Of a stretch of 64,000 bases of DNA, positions 11,395 through 22,813 are shown one piece after another. Under the pieces are notes generated by a model. It ran no database searches. It was not told the origin of the DNA and saw only the letters and a program-made list of their open reading frames with translations. The DNA lies in assembly GCA_009760855.2 (NCBI GenBank), contig WPIO01000096.1, forward strand, positions 214,501 to 278,500, written 5' to 3'. The first letter of the stretch is position 1. Every line of letters begins with the position of its first letter. Source of the DNA: Cristatella mucedo. Its lineage: Eukaryota > Bryozoa > Phylactolaemata > Cristatellidae. The position numbers and the translations under genes are program-made.

Positions 11395-11610
11395 ACGTAT
11401 CAGCTACTGTAGTTCCGAAAAGCAAGCGACGATGGCTGCGCGAGTGTTGCACTCGAGAATCTTCTGCTGCTGCTCTCGCTCAAAGCCTAAGCGGGGCTTG
11501 ATGCCTAGGCGCGATAAGCAGCCTGCAGATTTCCACTCTCGCGCGACACGGGAGAAAGCGAGAAGAGCGGCAAAGTCAGGAGGGCAGTCGAGAAAGTGAG
11601 TAGCCTTGCT
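11395..11610 (-). mobile_element. LINE-A-related 3' fragment
   Basis: Shares with positions 77-180 the blocks 'cctaagcgg' and 'aaagtcaggagggcag...gtgagtagc' and with 36,400-36,480 the block 'caaagcctaagcggggctt'. Read as a diverged LINE-A tail in the same orientation as the 1-2.9 kb copy. Confidence 0.45.
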
Positions 11611-11778
11611 GACAGTCACTAATTGATACTATCGACTAGTTTGCTGAAGTTTAAGCGATGAAAACGCCAAGCACCTACAGGCAGGCGTATATAATAGAGC
11701 TCCGGTCGCGAGAGCAGAAGAAAGCGTCAGTGATCGAGGATCAGTGATCAAGCGTCAGTGACCCAAGGACCGAGAACG

Positions 11779-11781
<3 letters not shown>

Positions 11782-11864
<83 letters not shown>
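11782..11864. repeat. (GA)n microsatellite
   Basis: About 83 bases of GA followed by a short GGC repeat (11,877-11,893). Open frames of Arg-Glu or Ser-Leu over it are artefacts. Confidence 0.95.
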
Positions 11865-11868
<4 letters not shown>

Positions 11869-13150
11869 ACGGAACGCGGCGGCGGCGGCGGCAGCGGCAG
11901 CGAGCGCTCGATTTGCAGGCCGGCAGGAAGCCAGCGAGTACAGAAGAGCGACGGGGAGCAGGATTGCCAAATGAATTAGCAGCAGAGAGACGATATTGAG
12001 CTCTCGGAATGAACCAGAGGACGCGAGATTTTCAAAGCCTAAAGCAGCTTCAAACCTGCAAATGCCCCAGTGTCCCACAGCCACAGTGCTTTGCCGCTTC
12101 CGCCAATGCAAGCGGCCGCAGCCGTGCTTAGAACAAGCCGGGAGCATTTAGTTTTACGTCGGACAGCCAGCGACAATGAGCAAGTGGGTCCTGAAAGCGG
12201 GCTACTGGGCGATGAGACTTAGCTCTTCTAATAACGAATGCCTTAGCGGTACCTTAGTCACGTGTTTGGAATTTAGGTATCATCTTTGATAAATGGTTGA
12301 CGTATGGAAGAGTCATTATGAAGACCACTTTCACCGCTAGCCCTCACGTTTAATCCATGATTGCGATTACGGAGTACGTAATAAGGTGGCTCACTAGAGA
12401 TCGTACTCACCCCCATGGTTCTGTCCAGCCTGGACGGATGTATTTCAGTTTTGGCTGGACTACAGAAAAGAAAATCACCAAGCCTCAGCAGTCCCTAATA
12501 AATGTAGCTGCGTTGTTGCTAGAAATATCGTAAGGGGTTAAGCCACGTTACTCATTAACTGTGGAAGCTCCAGTGGTTTCTGGTTGATCAATGGTTACGG
12601 AGTAAAGTTCTTTCGCCGACCAACAAAGCCCACCATGGCTTGACTCTTCAATTCCCCGAACCAGTTTCAGCCGCCCCTTCAAGCTTGCTGGTCCTCTATA
12701 GAGTATAAGCTGCCTGCTGTAATCATACGCTTAAAGACTGCAGATGACAGAAGGTTTTCTAGCGCCGCGCTAGCCTGGGCTTAATTTTAGCGCGAACAAG
12801 AACTGTTCGGCGGGCGGAAACTCTCTTGTCCAGAAGCAGTAAGCCAGAGAGGAGCGCCAGTGTGGTTATAGGGAAAAAGCTTAAGATCGAGCCAGGAAGC
12901 TCTGGGACCAGCGGTGGCGATTCGGCCTTCAGAATTGGTCTGCTGCCCGCGGGAGCGGCTGATCGATGCTGGCTGGCCTGTCAACCTCGGTGGCCATAAT
13001 TCTGTCCAAAAAGAATCCTCTGGAACCTTTTCGCCATTCAAGGTGGGTTGCCCATCCGGTGGCCGAGCGAAGGTATGAATTCCTTACGGTAATGGCTCAC
13101 GGTACCGGGCCCAATACCACTAAGCTCGTGCCCCATGATCTCAGCTAAGT
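11865..13150. other. no gene seen
   Basis: Moderately GC-rich, with several short frames on both strands. None has a domain, a splice pattern or a duplicate elsewhere in the window. Confidence 0.4.
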
Positions 13151-13459
13151 TTTTAAGAGTCGAGCAACGCTCGCTTTGGGTCTTTTGTTCGACTCCTGCT
13201 CTCTCTCTCTCTTTGGCCTCGCTTCGACGCCGTCGGAGTCTTTTCTCTGAAAGCGAGGGAGGAGGGCGCGGGCTGTTTGCCTGCGATTGACGGGACGGGA
13301 CAAGACAGTGCTAGGAGGATTCGGTGGACTCCACCGAATACGATCGTATCGCGCCCGAGCTGGCATTTGTGTTTCATTTGTGTGCGCTCGCACGTGGTCT
13401 CGGCATAAGGATTTGCCGGTGCGAGCTAGACATTGTCGATGTAGTGGGTGAGATAATCC

Positions 13460-13785
13460 GTTGGTTCGGGCTCCTTTGTCCATTTGGCCCGTTCCTCATA
13501 GAGAGGCAGGTAGCCCAAGTACGGAGACGTGTTTCCCTCGCAAGAGCGCTTACTGAAGTGTGCGAGGTATTTCCGCCTTCACGGTGGAAGCGGAGCCCTA
13601 GTTCTCCAGTCAGGGTCTAGGCTCCGGTTCGGGCTTCTACATCTTCTCTGGGTCGTTTCCCACCATAGACGCAGGTAGCCTCAGTGTGGGGACGTACTTC
13701 CCCTGCACGTTCGCTTGTGCAGTTGTGAACCTGCGAGGAGTGCGGAGGATAAAGCCGAGCTAGACGCACAGCGACTTTGCGTGCG
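13460..13785. repeat. diverged tandem pair of about 160 bp in a GC-rich block
   Basis: 13,462-13,620 and 13,622-13,780 share 'ggttcgggct', 'gcaggtagcc', 'ggagacgt/ggggacgt' and 'gcgagg' in the same order. The block from about 13,200 to 14,000 is CpG-rich, and 'aataaagctcagtaaaat' follows at about 13,790. This could be part of an LTR or a promoter-like CpG island. No coding function is supported. Confidence 0.5.
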
Positions 13786-14464
13786 TGCGAATAAAGCTCA
13801 GTAAAATCCCCAATTTGTGCGTCTCTTTCTAATTCACGCCGCGGGCTCGCGACCCCCTTTAGAAACGGTAAGTAGGTCAGCGCCAGAAACGCTCGCTTCA
13901 CGGCGGCCTGCTCATTGCGCGTAGGCGCGCACCGAGCCGCCTTCGGCCGAACGCGGCTACGCCGCTTGGTAAGTGGCAGGTTAAGCCTACTCCGCCGAGC
14001 ATTCGGCGTTACACTTTTGCTTTGGCGCCACTAGACCGTAGAACGCACGTCCGCACTTTATATGCAGAGATTAGCACTCACCTGCTGCAGACTCTGTCTC
14101 GCTCTTCCGGCAGTAGTATAATGAATTTTTTTTATAAGGAAATAGAGTAGCAAAGGACTTATATGGTTATAATAAGATAAAATAGCACTACAATTATTTT
14201 ATGGTATATTGATCAAACGTCATCGCTATTTAGACAATTTAGACGTACTGCGAATGTCGGCATGAACGGAGCGTGTTAATCAGTTTATGGCAATATGCGA
14301 AACATCGACACACATAAGCATGCAGAAGAAAATTCACACGAGCCCAGCAAATGCTTCGAGAAGAGTGTGGATATTTAGCTTCGTTTTTTAAATATCGTCA
14401 TCATATGAGGCGTGTCGCCATGGCTGTTAGCAATTAATCACAGGCTGTGAGAACAAACGATCAA

Positions 14465-14540
14465 AGAAAAATGTAAAGCGCCTAGAGAGAGATTAAGTTC
14501 TCTGAGGGCGCTTTATCAAATCATTATTATTATTATTATA
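14465..14540 (+). mobile_element. very short LINE-B 3' tail
   Basis: Only about 75 bases: 'tgtaaagcgcctagagag', 'gggcgctttatcaaatca' and (ATT)n. Severe 5' truncation of LINE-B. Confidence 0.8.
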
Positions 14541-14559
14541 AAGGTCAAAAGGTCACAAT

Positions 14560-15330
14560 CAAAGGTCAGCGGCTGAGCAAGTTTTTGGGTACAACAGTTC
14601 TTGCTCTTCATATGCTAGGTAGCATTTAGAAAATCTTCTCCGACTGTTTTGACAGTAGAATGGCTTTAATGTACCCGTACTCACTTTATGATTGCCAAAG
14701 CACTAGTCTCAGCTTTCTGATTGCTGAAGCACTAGCCTCAGCTTTCGGATTGCTGAAGCACTAGACTCAGATTTATGATTGCTAAAGCACTAGCCTTAGC
14801 TTTCTGATTACTGAAGCACTTGAATCAGCTTTATGATTGCTAAAGCACTAACATCAACGGTGTTTGAGCTAGAACCACAATCAAGCATCCATGGTTTCGG
14901 TCATAGTTATTAGCTCTTATGATGCTTAATGTGGCATAATCCAAGTGCTTCTGTAAACATCAGCGACCAGCTATGCCATATTCTCTGCCACTGCGCTACT
15001 ACGATTAAGGCAGAGCTGTGAGAAATAAAGGCATGGCTCAGGGACAGAAGGCACAGAGATTGGCTTGCTTTTCCATTAGCGCTTAAAAGCAGACACATAT
15101 AGCTAGTGAAAGAGGCTTTTTGTAGCTATTGATGTCTACCTAGTGTATTGGCAATGCAGCACAATTATTTGTTCAGCTGTCTTGATAAGCGGCAGATTTG
15201 GTAGCCAATGGATGCGGAGAGCACATGTCGTGTGCAAACAGAGCAGTCATAGGCGTGAAGTAGATGGATGGCTAGGATTTCAAGCCCTTTCCAAGAGAGT
15301 GTATCATAGGCTATAAAGTTAAAAGCTGAT
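14560..15330. repeat. segment duplicated at 36,560-37,100
   Basis: Collinear similarity, for example 'tattggcaatgcagcaca' and 'attcagctgtcttg'-type blocks. It lies upstream (minus-strand sense) of the PAN exon in both units, so it is part of the same tandem gene duplication. It contains a local 29-bp repeat expansion. Confidence 0.65.
14691..14855. repeat. 29-bp minisatellite, about 5.7 copies
   Basis: Unit approximately 'attgctaaagcactag' + 'cctcagctttctg', repeated at 14,691, 14,720, 14,749, 14,778 and 14,807 with a partial sixth copy. The paralogous site near 36,590 has a single diverged unit ('ttgattgctaaagttctagc'). Confidence 0.88.
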
Positions 15331-16179
15331 AAGAAAACTTGATAGACGAATATCGGTCATTGCAGAGAATAAAGGCATGTGTGTATTTGACAAAATGACC
15401 AGAGGAAATTAAAGTACATTCCCAACTTTAAAGCACACGATAGTTCGAGGTACTCGTACAGTTGCAAGGCTCTGAAAGCAAAGGCTACACTTGGCTGAAG
15501 CCTCCACTCGAATAGTTGGTTCTTACGGAGCGATGTCAAAGATTAACAGTTTCATTTTGAAACCGACGTGAAATCTCACTTTCGTGACACTCAACCTGTT
15601 AATTGGGATGGAAAGAGCTATTGCAGATTTTTGTTGGATATTTGAGCTATCTTAAATTATTTGAAAATAAGAACGTCAAATTATGGTTAGTAAGCCCAGC
15701 TCAAGATCTGCTATCAGCTTCAGGATTCGGAACTCGACGGTAATCCTCATTCATAAGATCGAAGCGTCCTAGATTTCCCTCCAGGGTAAGCAGCTTCGGG
15801 CAAGCATGCACCAGTCTATTCTATCTTCTTTGATTCAACTGCACGCTTTTAGTAGTATAGACATACCATAATCCTAAAGTGGGAAAGACGCGTCTCAAGT
15901 AATCTTGATGAAACTATATGGAGAATTAGCATCAACGCATTTCATTTTATAGTTACAACTGACGGACTGTGGAGAAGGTAGAAAGTGCCGCGTGACCAAG
16001 TGAATAAATTGAAAAGATGAATGTCGCAAGGATAAGGGTCTAAGGGCTTATGGCTACGTATTTCTCTTTTGATGCATTAGTGCATGGGTGAAGCAGCTAT
16101 CGGCACGCAGAGCCTTCTCTTTAAAAAAAACGGTACCACAAACGACAAGCAGTGCCTCTTGAGGACTAAAGTTACATAC

Positions 16180-16326
16180 CTTGGAGTTAGTGAAAAGCTC
16201 AGCTAAAAGTGTTGCAGTTCCTGGCGGATGATAGTTCCCGGCGATGACATACTGCGTGTTGTGGGCTCCTGTCCCATGCAAAGTGAAAGCGCATGCGACA
16301 GCAGCTACTGCCACTAAGATGTCCAT
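16180..16326 (-). CDS. candidate first exon with signal peptide (unit A)
   Basis: Minus strand. The ATG at 16,326 is in a good Kozak context ('ggcggcATGG'). It encodes a 49-codon exon starting 'MDILVAVAAVACAFTLHGTG', a typical short hydrophobic signal peptide with a plausible cleavage after the Gly/Ala-rich end, then a polar mature start ('NTQYVIAGNYHPPGTATL'). It ends at a consensus donor 'aag|gtatgt' in phase 0. It sits in the right strand and position to be the first exon of the PAN-containing secreted gene to its left. Linkage to the 8.9 kb exon is inferred; that exon's 5' border is unclear and another exon may lie between. No matching copy was found upstream of unit B. Confidence 0.5.
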
Positions 16327-16924
16327 GCCGCCGAGCGTGCTCTCACTCCTTCGTCGCTTTTAAGACTACCAAGACTGACAACACAAGATGTATGTGCTCT
16401 AATCGGAAGAATAAACAGTTCACTTTTGCATTATGTGCACAAGCCTTGCTCTGCACACCACGGGCCGCTTACCTGAAGTAATAGGTTCTACTGCTCTGCA
16501 TGGTTTTTGCAGATCAATAGAATTTGCACAGGCGATGCGTATTCTCGGCCACCGGAGGAGCGCTTGGTCGGGACTACTGGCCAGTGGAGCTGCATGCGTG
16601 CACGTTGGTAAATATAACAGGAACCCAGGCTCCATTCCATCGATGCAGAATCGTACCAGGATGAAGAAGTGATGCCTTCTTTTATACGTGCTCGATGGTT
16701 ACTGCTGACGGCTACCAAAGAGCTTTCTTATTTGCCATTCAATGGCTGTGCTTCGCTGCTGCCAATTTTAGAGCAACTATGTACATAAATTTTGGTGGAC
16801 AGCTTTTAAATACCGGCTTCCTTTCTAACGTTGACGCTCGAATTCAGAGCAATTGTTGATGTGAAGATAAATACGTTTAGCCCGCTGTCAATGTATTAAC
16901 ACTAAACCAACTGACTTGACCATA

Positions 16925-17215
16925 TGAAAAAAAATGAAAAAGGCACCTATTTGTGACAGCCTTTAGTGCGTCCCTATGATTCGTCATTTACATGCTTATG
17001 TGCGCTGAAACTGTTGCACGCTGCCACTAACCACACTTGCATGCTGACCCTGTTCATGCTACCCTTAACCATGTTATTCATGTTGTTTATCAAGAAAGCT
17101 ACGACTCACCACTCGATCGTGTTTCCTTTGCAACAAATGTAAAGCGCCTAGAAAAATTTCTCCGAGCGCGCTTTATCAAGTGTATTATTGTCATTATCAA
17201 TATTGTTATAATACA
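16925..17215 (+). mobile_element. LINE-B 3' end, diverged
   Basis: Recognisable through 'tgctgccactaaccaca', 'atgctgaccctgttcatg', 'aaatgtaaagcgcctaga' and 'gcgctttatcaagtgtatta'. The tail is an impure ATT repeat. Confidence 0.8.
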
Positions 17216-17534
17216 AATCGCCCCGCAAGAGCATGTATGTAGCACTGTGGCCTTGACTCAGCTCGCTGAAATCAAAATCCGCAATCAATTCTGACCGGTT
17301 AGCTAAATGCTCGTTATAGTATAAGGTAACGCAAAAGAGCATGATGCTTAGCTCAGCAATTCTAATGCAAACATGAAAGCACTGATTGCCACCGGTTAGG
17401 CCCACCTCTGGCTAGTAGGGTGAAAAGAGCCACTCATCAGTATGCATGAGCATCACAAAGGAGTTGAAGAAGCGTCGCCCAGTTAACTGGGAATACATGA
17501 ATATGAAGCCTGACCGGAACAGAGAGATCGTGAC

Positions 17535-17692
17535 CTGGCAGATATATAAAATTCATTTGTATAGCACCCCAAGAGAACTTAATCTCTATCCAGGCGCTTC
17601 ACATATGCCTCGGGGCTCGAGCCCACGACCGCAGCCAGACCTTGATCGGGGCGCCCACCTTAGCCGCTGGACCAATCCTGCTCGAGGCCGTA
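17535..17692 (-). mobile_element. tRNA-derived SINE
   Basis: Minus strand: 'ggtccagcggctaaggtg' (A-box region), 'cggtcgtgggctcgagcc' (B-box region), 'gaagcgcctggatagaga', 'gaattttatatat' tail. Near full length. Confidence 0.85.
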
Positions 17693-18439
17693 TCAGGTAG
17701 TTCTGAAGCCGAAAGTGAGCTCCAGACTTTCGTCCTGTCTCAGCTATTTTTAATTCACCAAAAAGCTTGCTTAGAGTCGAGCCGTGAAGCTGAATGGTAG
17801 CGGCCGCCGGGAGCCGCCGATGCAGCAGCAGCAGCAGTTTCCGGCCCTGCCCGACGCCAGGCCGCCAGCTCAGCCGCTGCACCCGCTTCGCGAGCGAGTT
17901 CAAGGCTTTCATTTCCCAGCAGCGAAACAGGAAATCGCTAAAACATTTCTATTGCCTGACAGGCTAGACGGCTCGATGACGAGAAGCTGGTGGAGCGGGT
18001 GATTCGACAGCGTGATGTGCAGTCGCAACCAAGTGCACAGGAAACGGCGACCTACCTCTTTGTAGCTTCCGAGTAGAACTGCCTCTTTTTGCTTGTGTCT
18101 CGCTTAGCTGCGCATGTTTGAGTGAGTGTCAGGCTAAAGATCGTGGGTTCAACTAATCGGCATCCGTTAGTCTTTTGGATGCTTTTACATGCTCGCCTTA
18201 TCGTAATCATTGCATGCCATTATGTGCTTATCTAATAATAACAAAAGTTAAAATAGAATTACTACGTTGGTAGAGCATCTTCAGAGAAATTGATCTGTTT
18301 CTAGGTACTTTGTAAATGTTGTAAACTTTGTAAAAGCTCTCTCTTCATCACAACGCACTTCCATCAACCCACGGTGACCTGCTTCTCTTTCCACAAGCAG
18401 TAAAGTATCTAAGGAGATTGATTCCCAGCAAGGCTGCTC

Positions 18440-18600
18440 ATCGACGAAGAGCTGGCTTGGTCCAGCGGTCAAGGCGCTCTCGCCCCAGGGACCACGGTCA
18501 GGCTGAGGTCGTGGGCTCGAGCCCCGAGGCATGTGTGAAGCGCCTGAATAGAGATTAAGTAATCTTGGGGCGCTATACAAATGAATTATATATATATATA
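18440..18600 (+). mobile_element. tRNA-derived SINE (best copy)
   Basis: Plus strand: 'tggtccagcggtcaaggc' (A-box), 'aggtcgtgggctcgagcc' (B-box), 'gaagcgcctgaatagaga', 'ttggggcgctatacaaat', then (TA)n. The second half is the LINE-B tail with small changes ('gagggcgctttatcaag' becomes 'ggggcgctatacaaa'). Confidence 0.88.
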
Positions 18601-18665
18601 CAAATTTGTATCATATTATATATATATATATATAATATATATATATAATTATAATAATTATAATA
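18583..18665. repeat. AT-rich microsatellite after the SINE
   Basis: Alternating TA and ATAATT runs that extend the SINE tail. Confidence 0.9.
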
Positions 18666-18669
18666 ATAT

Positions 18670-20240
18670 TGTTCTCATTCCCATACCAGTAACAGTAGGG
18701 AGATTGAATCGGCAGTCGGTTGAGAACCGATGAGGTTAAATGTATGCCACACTGAGAATTTTGAACTCGATTCGATTCTGATTCGACCTGGAGTCAGTGA
18801 ACGCCGACAGAGGCAGCCAGACCTGGTGACACCTGTACAGGCTCTTTCAGCTATTTTATTTGACCTAGTCACCCATAGGGAATACAAACAGTGCAATCCT
18901 CACCGAGTCGCCTTCCGTCTCCGATCTGTCGGCAGCCGCTGCCGCTGGTGTCCTGAAGGAGCTTGTTGCCATGTGTGCTGTCATGTGTGGCGGAGGTCGC
19001 CCACATTTAGATGGCGTCGGTTAGCTGGTGCCCCCGGCCGCTGCCGCTGCAGCCTCGTCCTGACCGCCCACCTAACGTGGGACAGTGACTACTTGCTCGG
19101 CTTGGCCGACGCGAGCGGCAAGCTGATGCTCTTGACCATCAACAGCATCAGCAAAGATGATTAATACGAGTCTTCTTCATCCGTTTCCCTAACGATTCGC
19201 GACCTGCGAAACAGCAATTCGATCGTGGCACAGGTTTCAGCTTGTTCCTTTGACACTTCTCGGGTTCTGGAGTGGTTGTCCGGGTTAGCATTCACTCATT
19301 TATCGACCGAGCTCAGTTGCATGCACGCTTAAGCCAGCCATCAATTTTTCGCAAGCTAAAAATCATTATTAGCTGGTGCATGGTCCCAATAAGCTCCATA
19401 TGACAACGTTCGGAAGCAGAATAATAAGAATGGCCTTATTACTGCTCAATTGCTAGCCGTACTGTCTGAGGGCGCCAATGAAAAATTCCGCAACAACTGA
19501 GATAGCTTGACTGTGTTTATCATTGCAAGTTACAGAGAGGGAAAGAGAGAGTGAGAGATTATCGGACAAACACACACGAACGTATAGGTGCGTTCCCTCT
19601 ACTTTTATATGCACGACCTTGGGCCGAGTATGGAAGTCGATAAGTATCCTGGAGACCAGCCGACCAACCGAGGTTCACTCTCAGCCTGGCCCGGCACCCT
19701 GGGCTGATGGAGGGACAGTAGCAGTGCTAGTCGTGTGATACCTGTCGTAGCCTGCCCCGAACTTCCTGCTAGTAGGTCGGTTATGTATGGATGCTATGCA
19801 CTTAGTGTGCCATATAACCTGCCAAACGGTTTTTCAGAAGTAAATTCGTTGTATGCATAGAGATTACACAAACTCAAAACTCAGTAATGACTAAATGAGT
19901 AAAGTAATGAACGCAGGTAGATCAGTTCAAGTCATTATCTTTTGACAAACGCCTAAGCTTTGTTAAGGGAACGTTTCGGCTAAGCTACGATCCAGTTTTG
20001 ACCAGTTACTTGCCGTGCTGACACATTTAATTAAGCAGAACCTAATAAATCTAAGATTAATAAATATAAGGAAGTATGATCCTTTTGAGAAAAATGTTCT
20101 ATGCTGTAGATAATCGTGTATGCGTAAGTGACAGGTACGGCGTTTTAATTCTAAGTCAACCAATCCAGCAGAAGCTAAGCTAACCCACCCCATACCCTTC
20201 TAAAAAATACTGGATGTGTAAGGTGCACTTAACAAGGTAA
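18670..20240. other. no supported gene
   Basis: One plus-strand frame (18,730-19,164, 144 codons) has no start context, splice sites or recognisable domain. The rest is unassigned. Confidence 0.4.
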
Positions 20241-20589
20241 AATTTAAATTGCATCTCCAACGTCGAATGCTTCCTTCAAAAAAGGGCACTGTACTAGCAG
20301 TACTTCAAAAGAAAATTTCTCATGCGATGTTGTTAAGGCAACCAGAGTTGGTTTTCACTTTTACTTCAATTATTGATCTTGAGTGCTTCGGGCATTCGAA
20401 GATGGTGGTGCTACAAATTTTCAAAACAAAATTTAACCCTTAGCTCAAGCGTCTGGACACATTCCCTTCGTACAAGCGCACTTAAATTGATTGATTGATC
20501 CGAACTATTTTAAGTTTGAATTCAAATTGATCCAGTGCAAAATTTTAGAACAGACTCTGCTTGTGCTCTACAATCTAAAAAAACGCAAT

Positions 20590-21069
20590 GATGTTTAAAA
20601 CGTGTATTTGATAAAACCAGGGCACAGATTTGTCAAAGGCAACATTTTTGATTAATGCTTACAGGTGATTGAGATTGATACAAGAAGTGATGATGTGCAA
20701 AAACACACTAGATACATATTCGAAAGTTTCCAGCGGTAATGTTTTCACGTTGTTCACGCCTTTCTTAGTCACTTTAAAGAGTAGAGCCGTCATGTATTCT
20801 TTTGTCTAAGCCATTTTTGAGTTTTTGTGGGAAGACGCAATCTGTAACTCCTCAATAAAAGTAAATCAGGAGGCGGCAGTAGTGAGCACTCCAACTTTTT
20901 TTCCGACTCAGCCTTACTTAGGTGTACGCTTGCAGGCATCTCGAGTCGCCAGAGACCTCTGATCCCTGCATTGATAGGATATTGAGATGAGACAGGCGAT
21001 GCTTATTAGGTGAAGATCTATCCAGAAAGCGGGCCAGGAAGCGAACTAGCGATCGCGCCCTCAGAAGCT
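20590..21069. repeat. 3' flank of unit B, paralogous to 53,915-54,290
   Basis: Shared ordered blocks: 'gtatttgat(a/g)aaacca', 'gtagagccgtcat' and 'gtc(g/a)ccagaga'. The duplication therefore covers non-coding sequence beyond the stop codon. Confidence 0.65.
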
Positions 21070-21268
21070 CTAGACCGAGCCATTGAATTTCAGACCGTAA
21101 GTGGGCAGCCGAAGCGTCGATTGGCCGGGGCAGCCGCCCCATCCAGCTACAGCTATCGCTTTTACGGGGTACGGAGCAGGATCCGGGTATCTGAATGACG
21201 TCGATTCTCCCACGAAGCTTCCTTTTCCAAACATGAGGACGCCGCCTGTTCATGAAATCCACATCTGC
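21070..21268 (-). pseudogene. FAMeT-like domain, C-terminal exon, unit B (nonsense)
   Basis: Minus-strand counterpart of 54,306-54,495. Acceptor 'ctccaatgcag|G' at 21,269/21,268. The frame 'QMWIS' is followed by TGA (21,250-21,252) where the paralogue has TGG (Trp of the 'WISW' motif), then continues 'TGGVLMFGKGSFVGESTSFR' and 'DPAPYPVKAIAVAGWGG'. It ends at a TAG shared with the paralogue after three extra codons. One visible nonsense change in an otherwise open 66-codon exon implies recent loss, or a sequencing error. Confidence 0.75.
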
Positions 21269-21419
21269 CTGCATTGGAGAGACAACATTTATACGTAAGT
21301 AGCTATGAGCATAGCGTTCTTAGGGGGTGATCGATGGACAATTGAAACCCGATGCAAAATGCCGATCGCCGAAAAGCTTCCGTCGCTTGGAATAATTAAT
21401 TCACGGTAGATTTTTACAA

Positions 21420-21690
21420 ATTTTATAATATTAAACTGATGATAATAATCATCATCATACATTTGATACAGTGACCTCAGAGAACTCCATCTTTTTCTCG
21501 GCACTTTAAATTTGCTGCAAAGGAAGCACGATTGAAAATATCGGCTGATAGATGGACAGCAACCCGCCAGTAAGTGAGTTAAAAGGAAATGCAACCAAGT
21601 GCACATAAATGCTACCACTAATGTGCAAACCGTTTGCAAGAGCTCATGCTTATGGAATTTGCATGAAAAAGAATTTCGGTTACCGAGAGA
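21420..21690 (-). mobile_element. diverged LINE-B 3' end
   Basis: Minus strand ends in ATG/ATT-rich tail at 21,435-21,460, preceded by 'ctctgaggtcactgtatc' and 'tttgcagcaaatttaaag'-like LINE-B 3' UTR. Strongly decayed. Confidence 0.55.
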
Positions 21691-22099
21691 TATTAGTCTA
21701 GTCAGCATAGGTCTGGTATCTGCCCTTCAACGTTAAGGAATAAAGTCCGTGTTCTTCTGAGCAATCGTGGCTAAGTGTACTCAAATAATACTAGTGCGCA
21801 TGTCTGTGTCCGGCGTCCGTCCTGTCCCGTAGTAAAGGTTACACTTCTTTTGGGCCTATAAGGTCTACAGATTTCAAAGAGCTACACTGATCAGATATTT
21901 TCTATTTCACATATCCCTAATAGCCAACGGCAAAGTGTAGGCAAGGGTCGGCTGAAAATAAGCTAGGGTTATGACCTTCAAATTTTTGAAAAAGATCTTT
22001 CAATTACAACCACAGCTAGTGGTGCAGAAGAAGCACTTGCATATGTAAGGGCGTTCAATTTATTGGCGGTGAATTAAGATTCTCGCTTGACCTAGATTA

Positions 22100-22205
22100 A
22101 GGGGAATGTCTTTGTTGACCGAGGTCGTAGGCTCGAGCCCGTGGCATACTTGAAGCGCCTGAGTAGCGACTGTGTTATCATGAGGCGCTATACAAATGAA
22201 TCACA
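22100..22205 (+). mobile_element. tRNA-derived SINE, partial
   Basis: 'gaggtcgtaggctcgagc' (B-box), 'gaagcgcctgagtagcga', 'aggcgctatacaaatgaa' then a CA/TA tail. The A-box half is poorly preserved. Confidence 0.7.
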
Positions 22206-22212
22206 TATATGT

Positions 22213-22490
<278 letters not shown>

Positions 22491-22813
22491 CACTCGACGC
22501 CTTTAGGATTTTCCCTATGCCACAGCTCGACTATCTTTCTTGGAAGCGGCTTGTGCCTAAGATTGCTCTGCAGCGAGCCGAAAAAGCTCTGATAGAGCTT
22601 CACGTGCAGTCTGCGAAACTTTGCATCGGTGCATTTTCCGTTTGCGCCTCGCTCTGCTGACGTGCTTGGCTTGATCCGCTTCCGGACTAACGCCTCCAGC
22701 TAAGAGCTGCTCAGGCCAGTCACATTCTCTGCTAGCCCGATGCCTGCGTTCGTCAAGTCGCCCGTCACAGACTAAAAGAGGCAGAAAGCCGGACAGCCGC
22801 CAGCCTGGATGGC

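Noticed and set aside
11755-12147. Open frames of Ser-Leu or Arg-Glu repeats
   Set aside because: Translations of a (GA)n microsatellite on both strands; no other support.
13145-13620. Basic GC-rich frames on both strands
   Set aside because: Overlapping open frames in a CpG-rich block without motifs; explained by low stop-codon density.
14690-14860. CRISPR-like array
   Set aside because: The 29-bp units are contiguous with no spacers; it is a minisatellite in animal DNA.
18730-19164. 144-codon plus-strand frame with a vague WD-repeat-like end
   Set aside because: No clear repeat structure, splice sites or paralogue; GC-rich chance frame is as likely.
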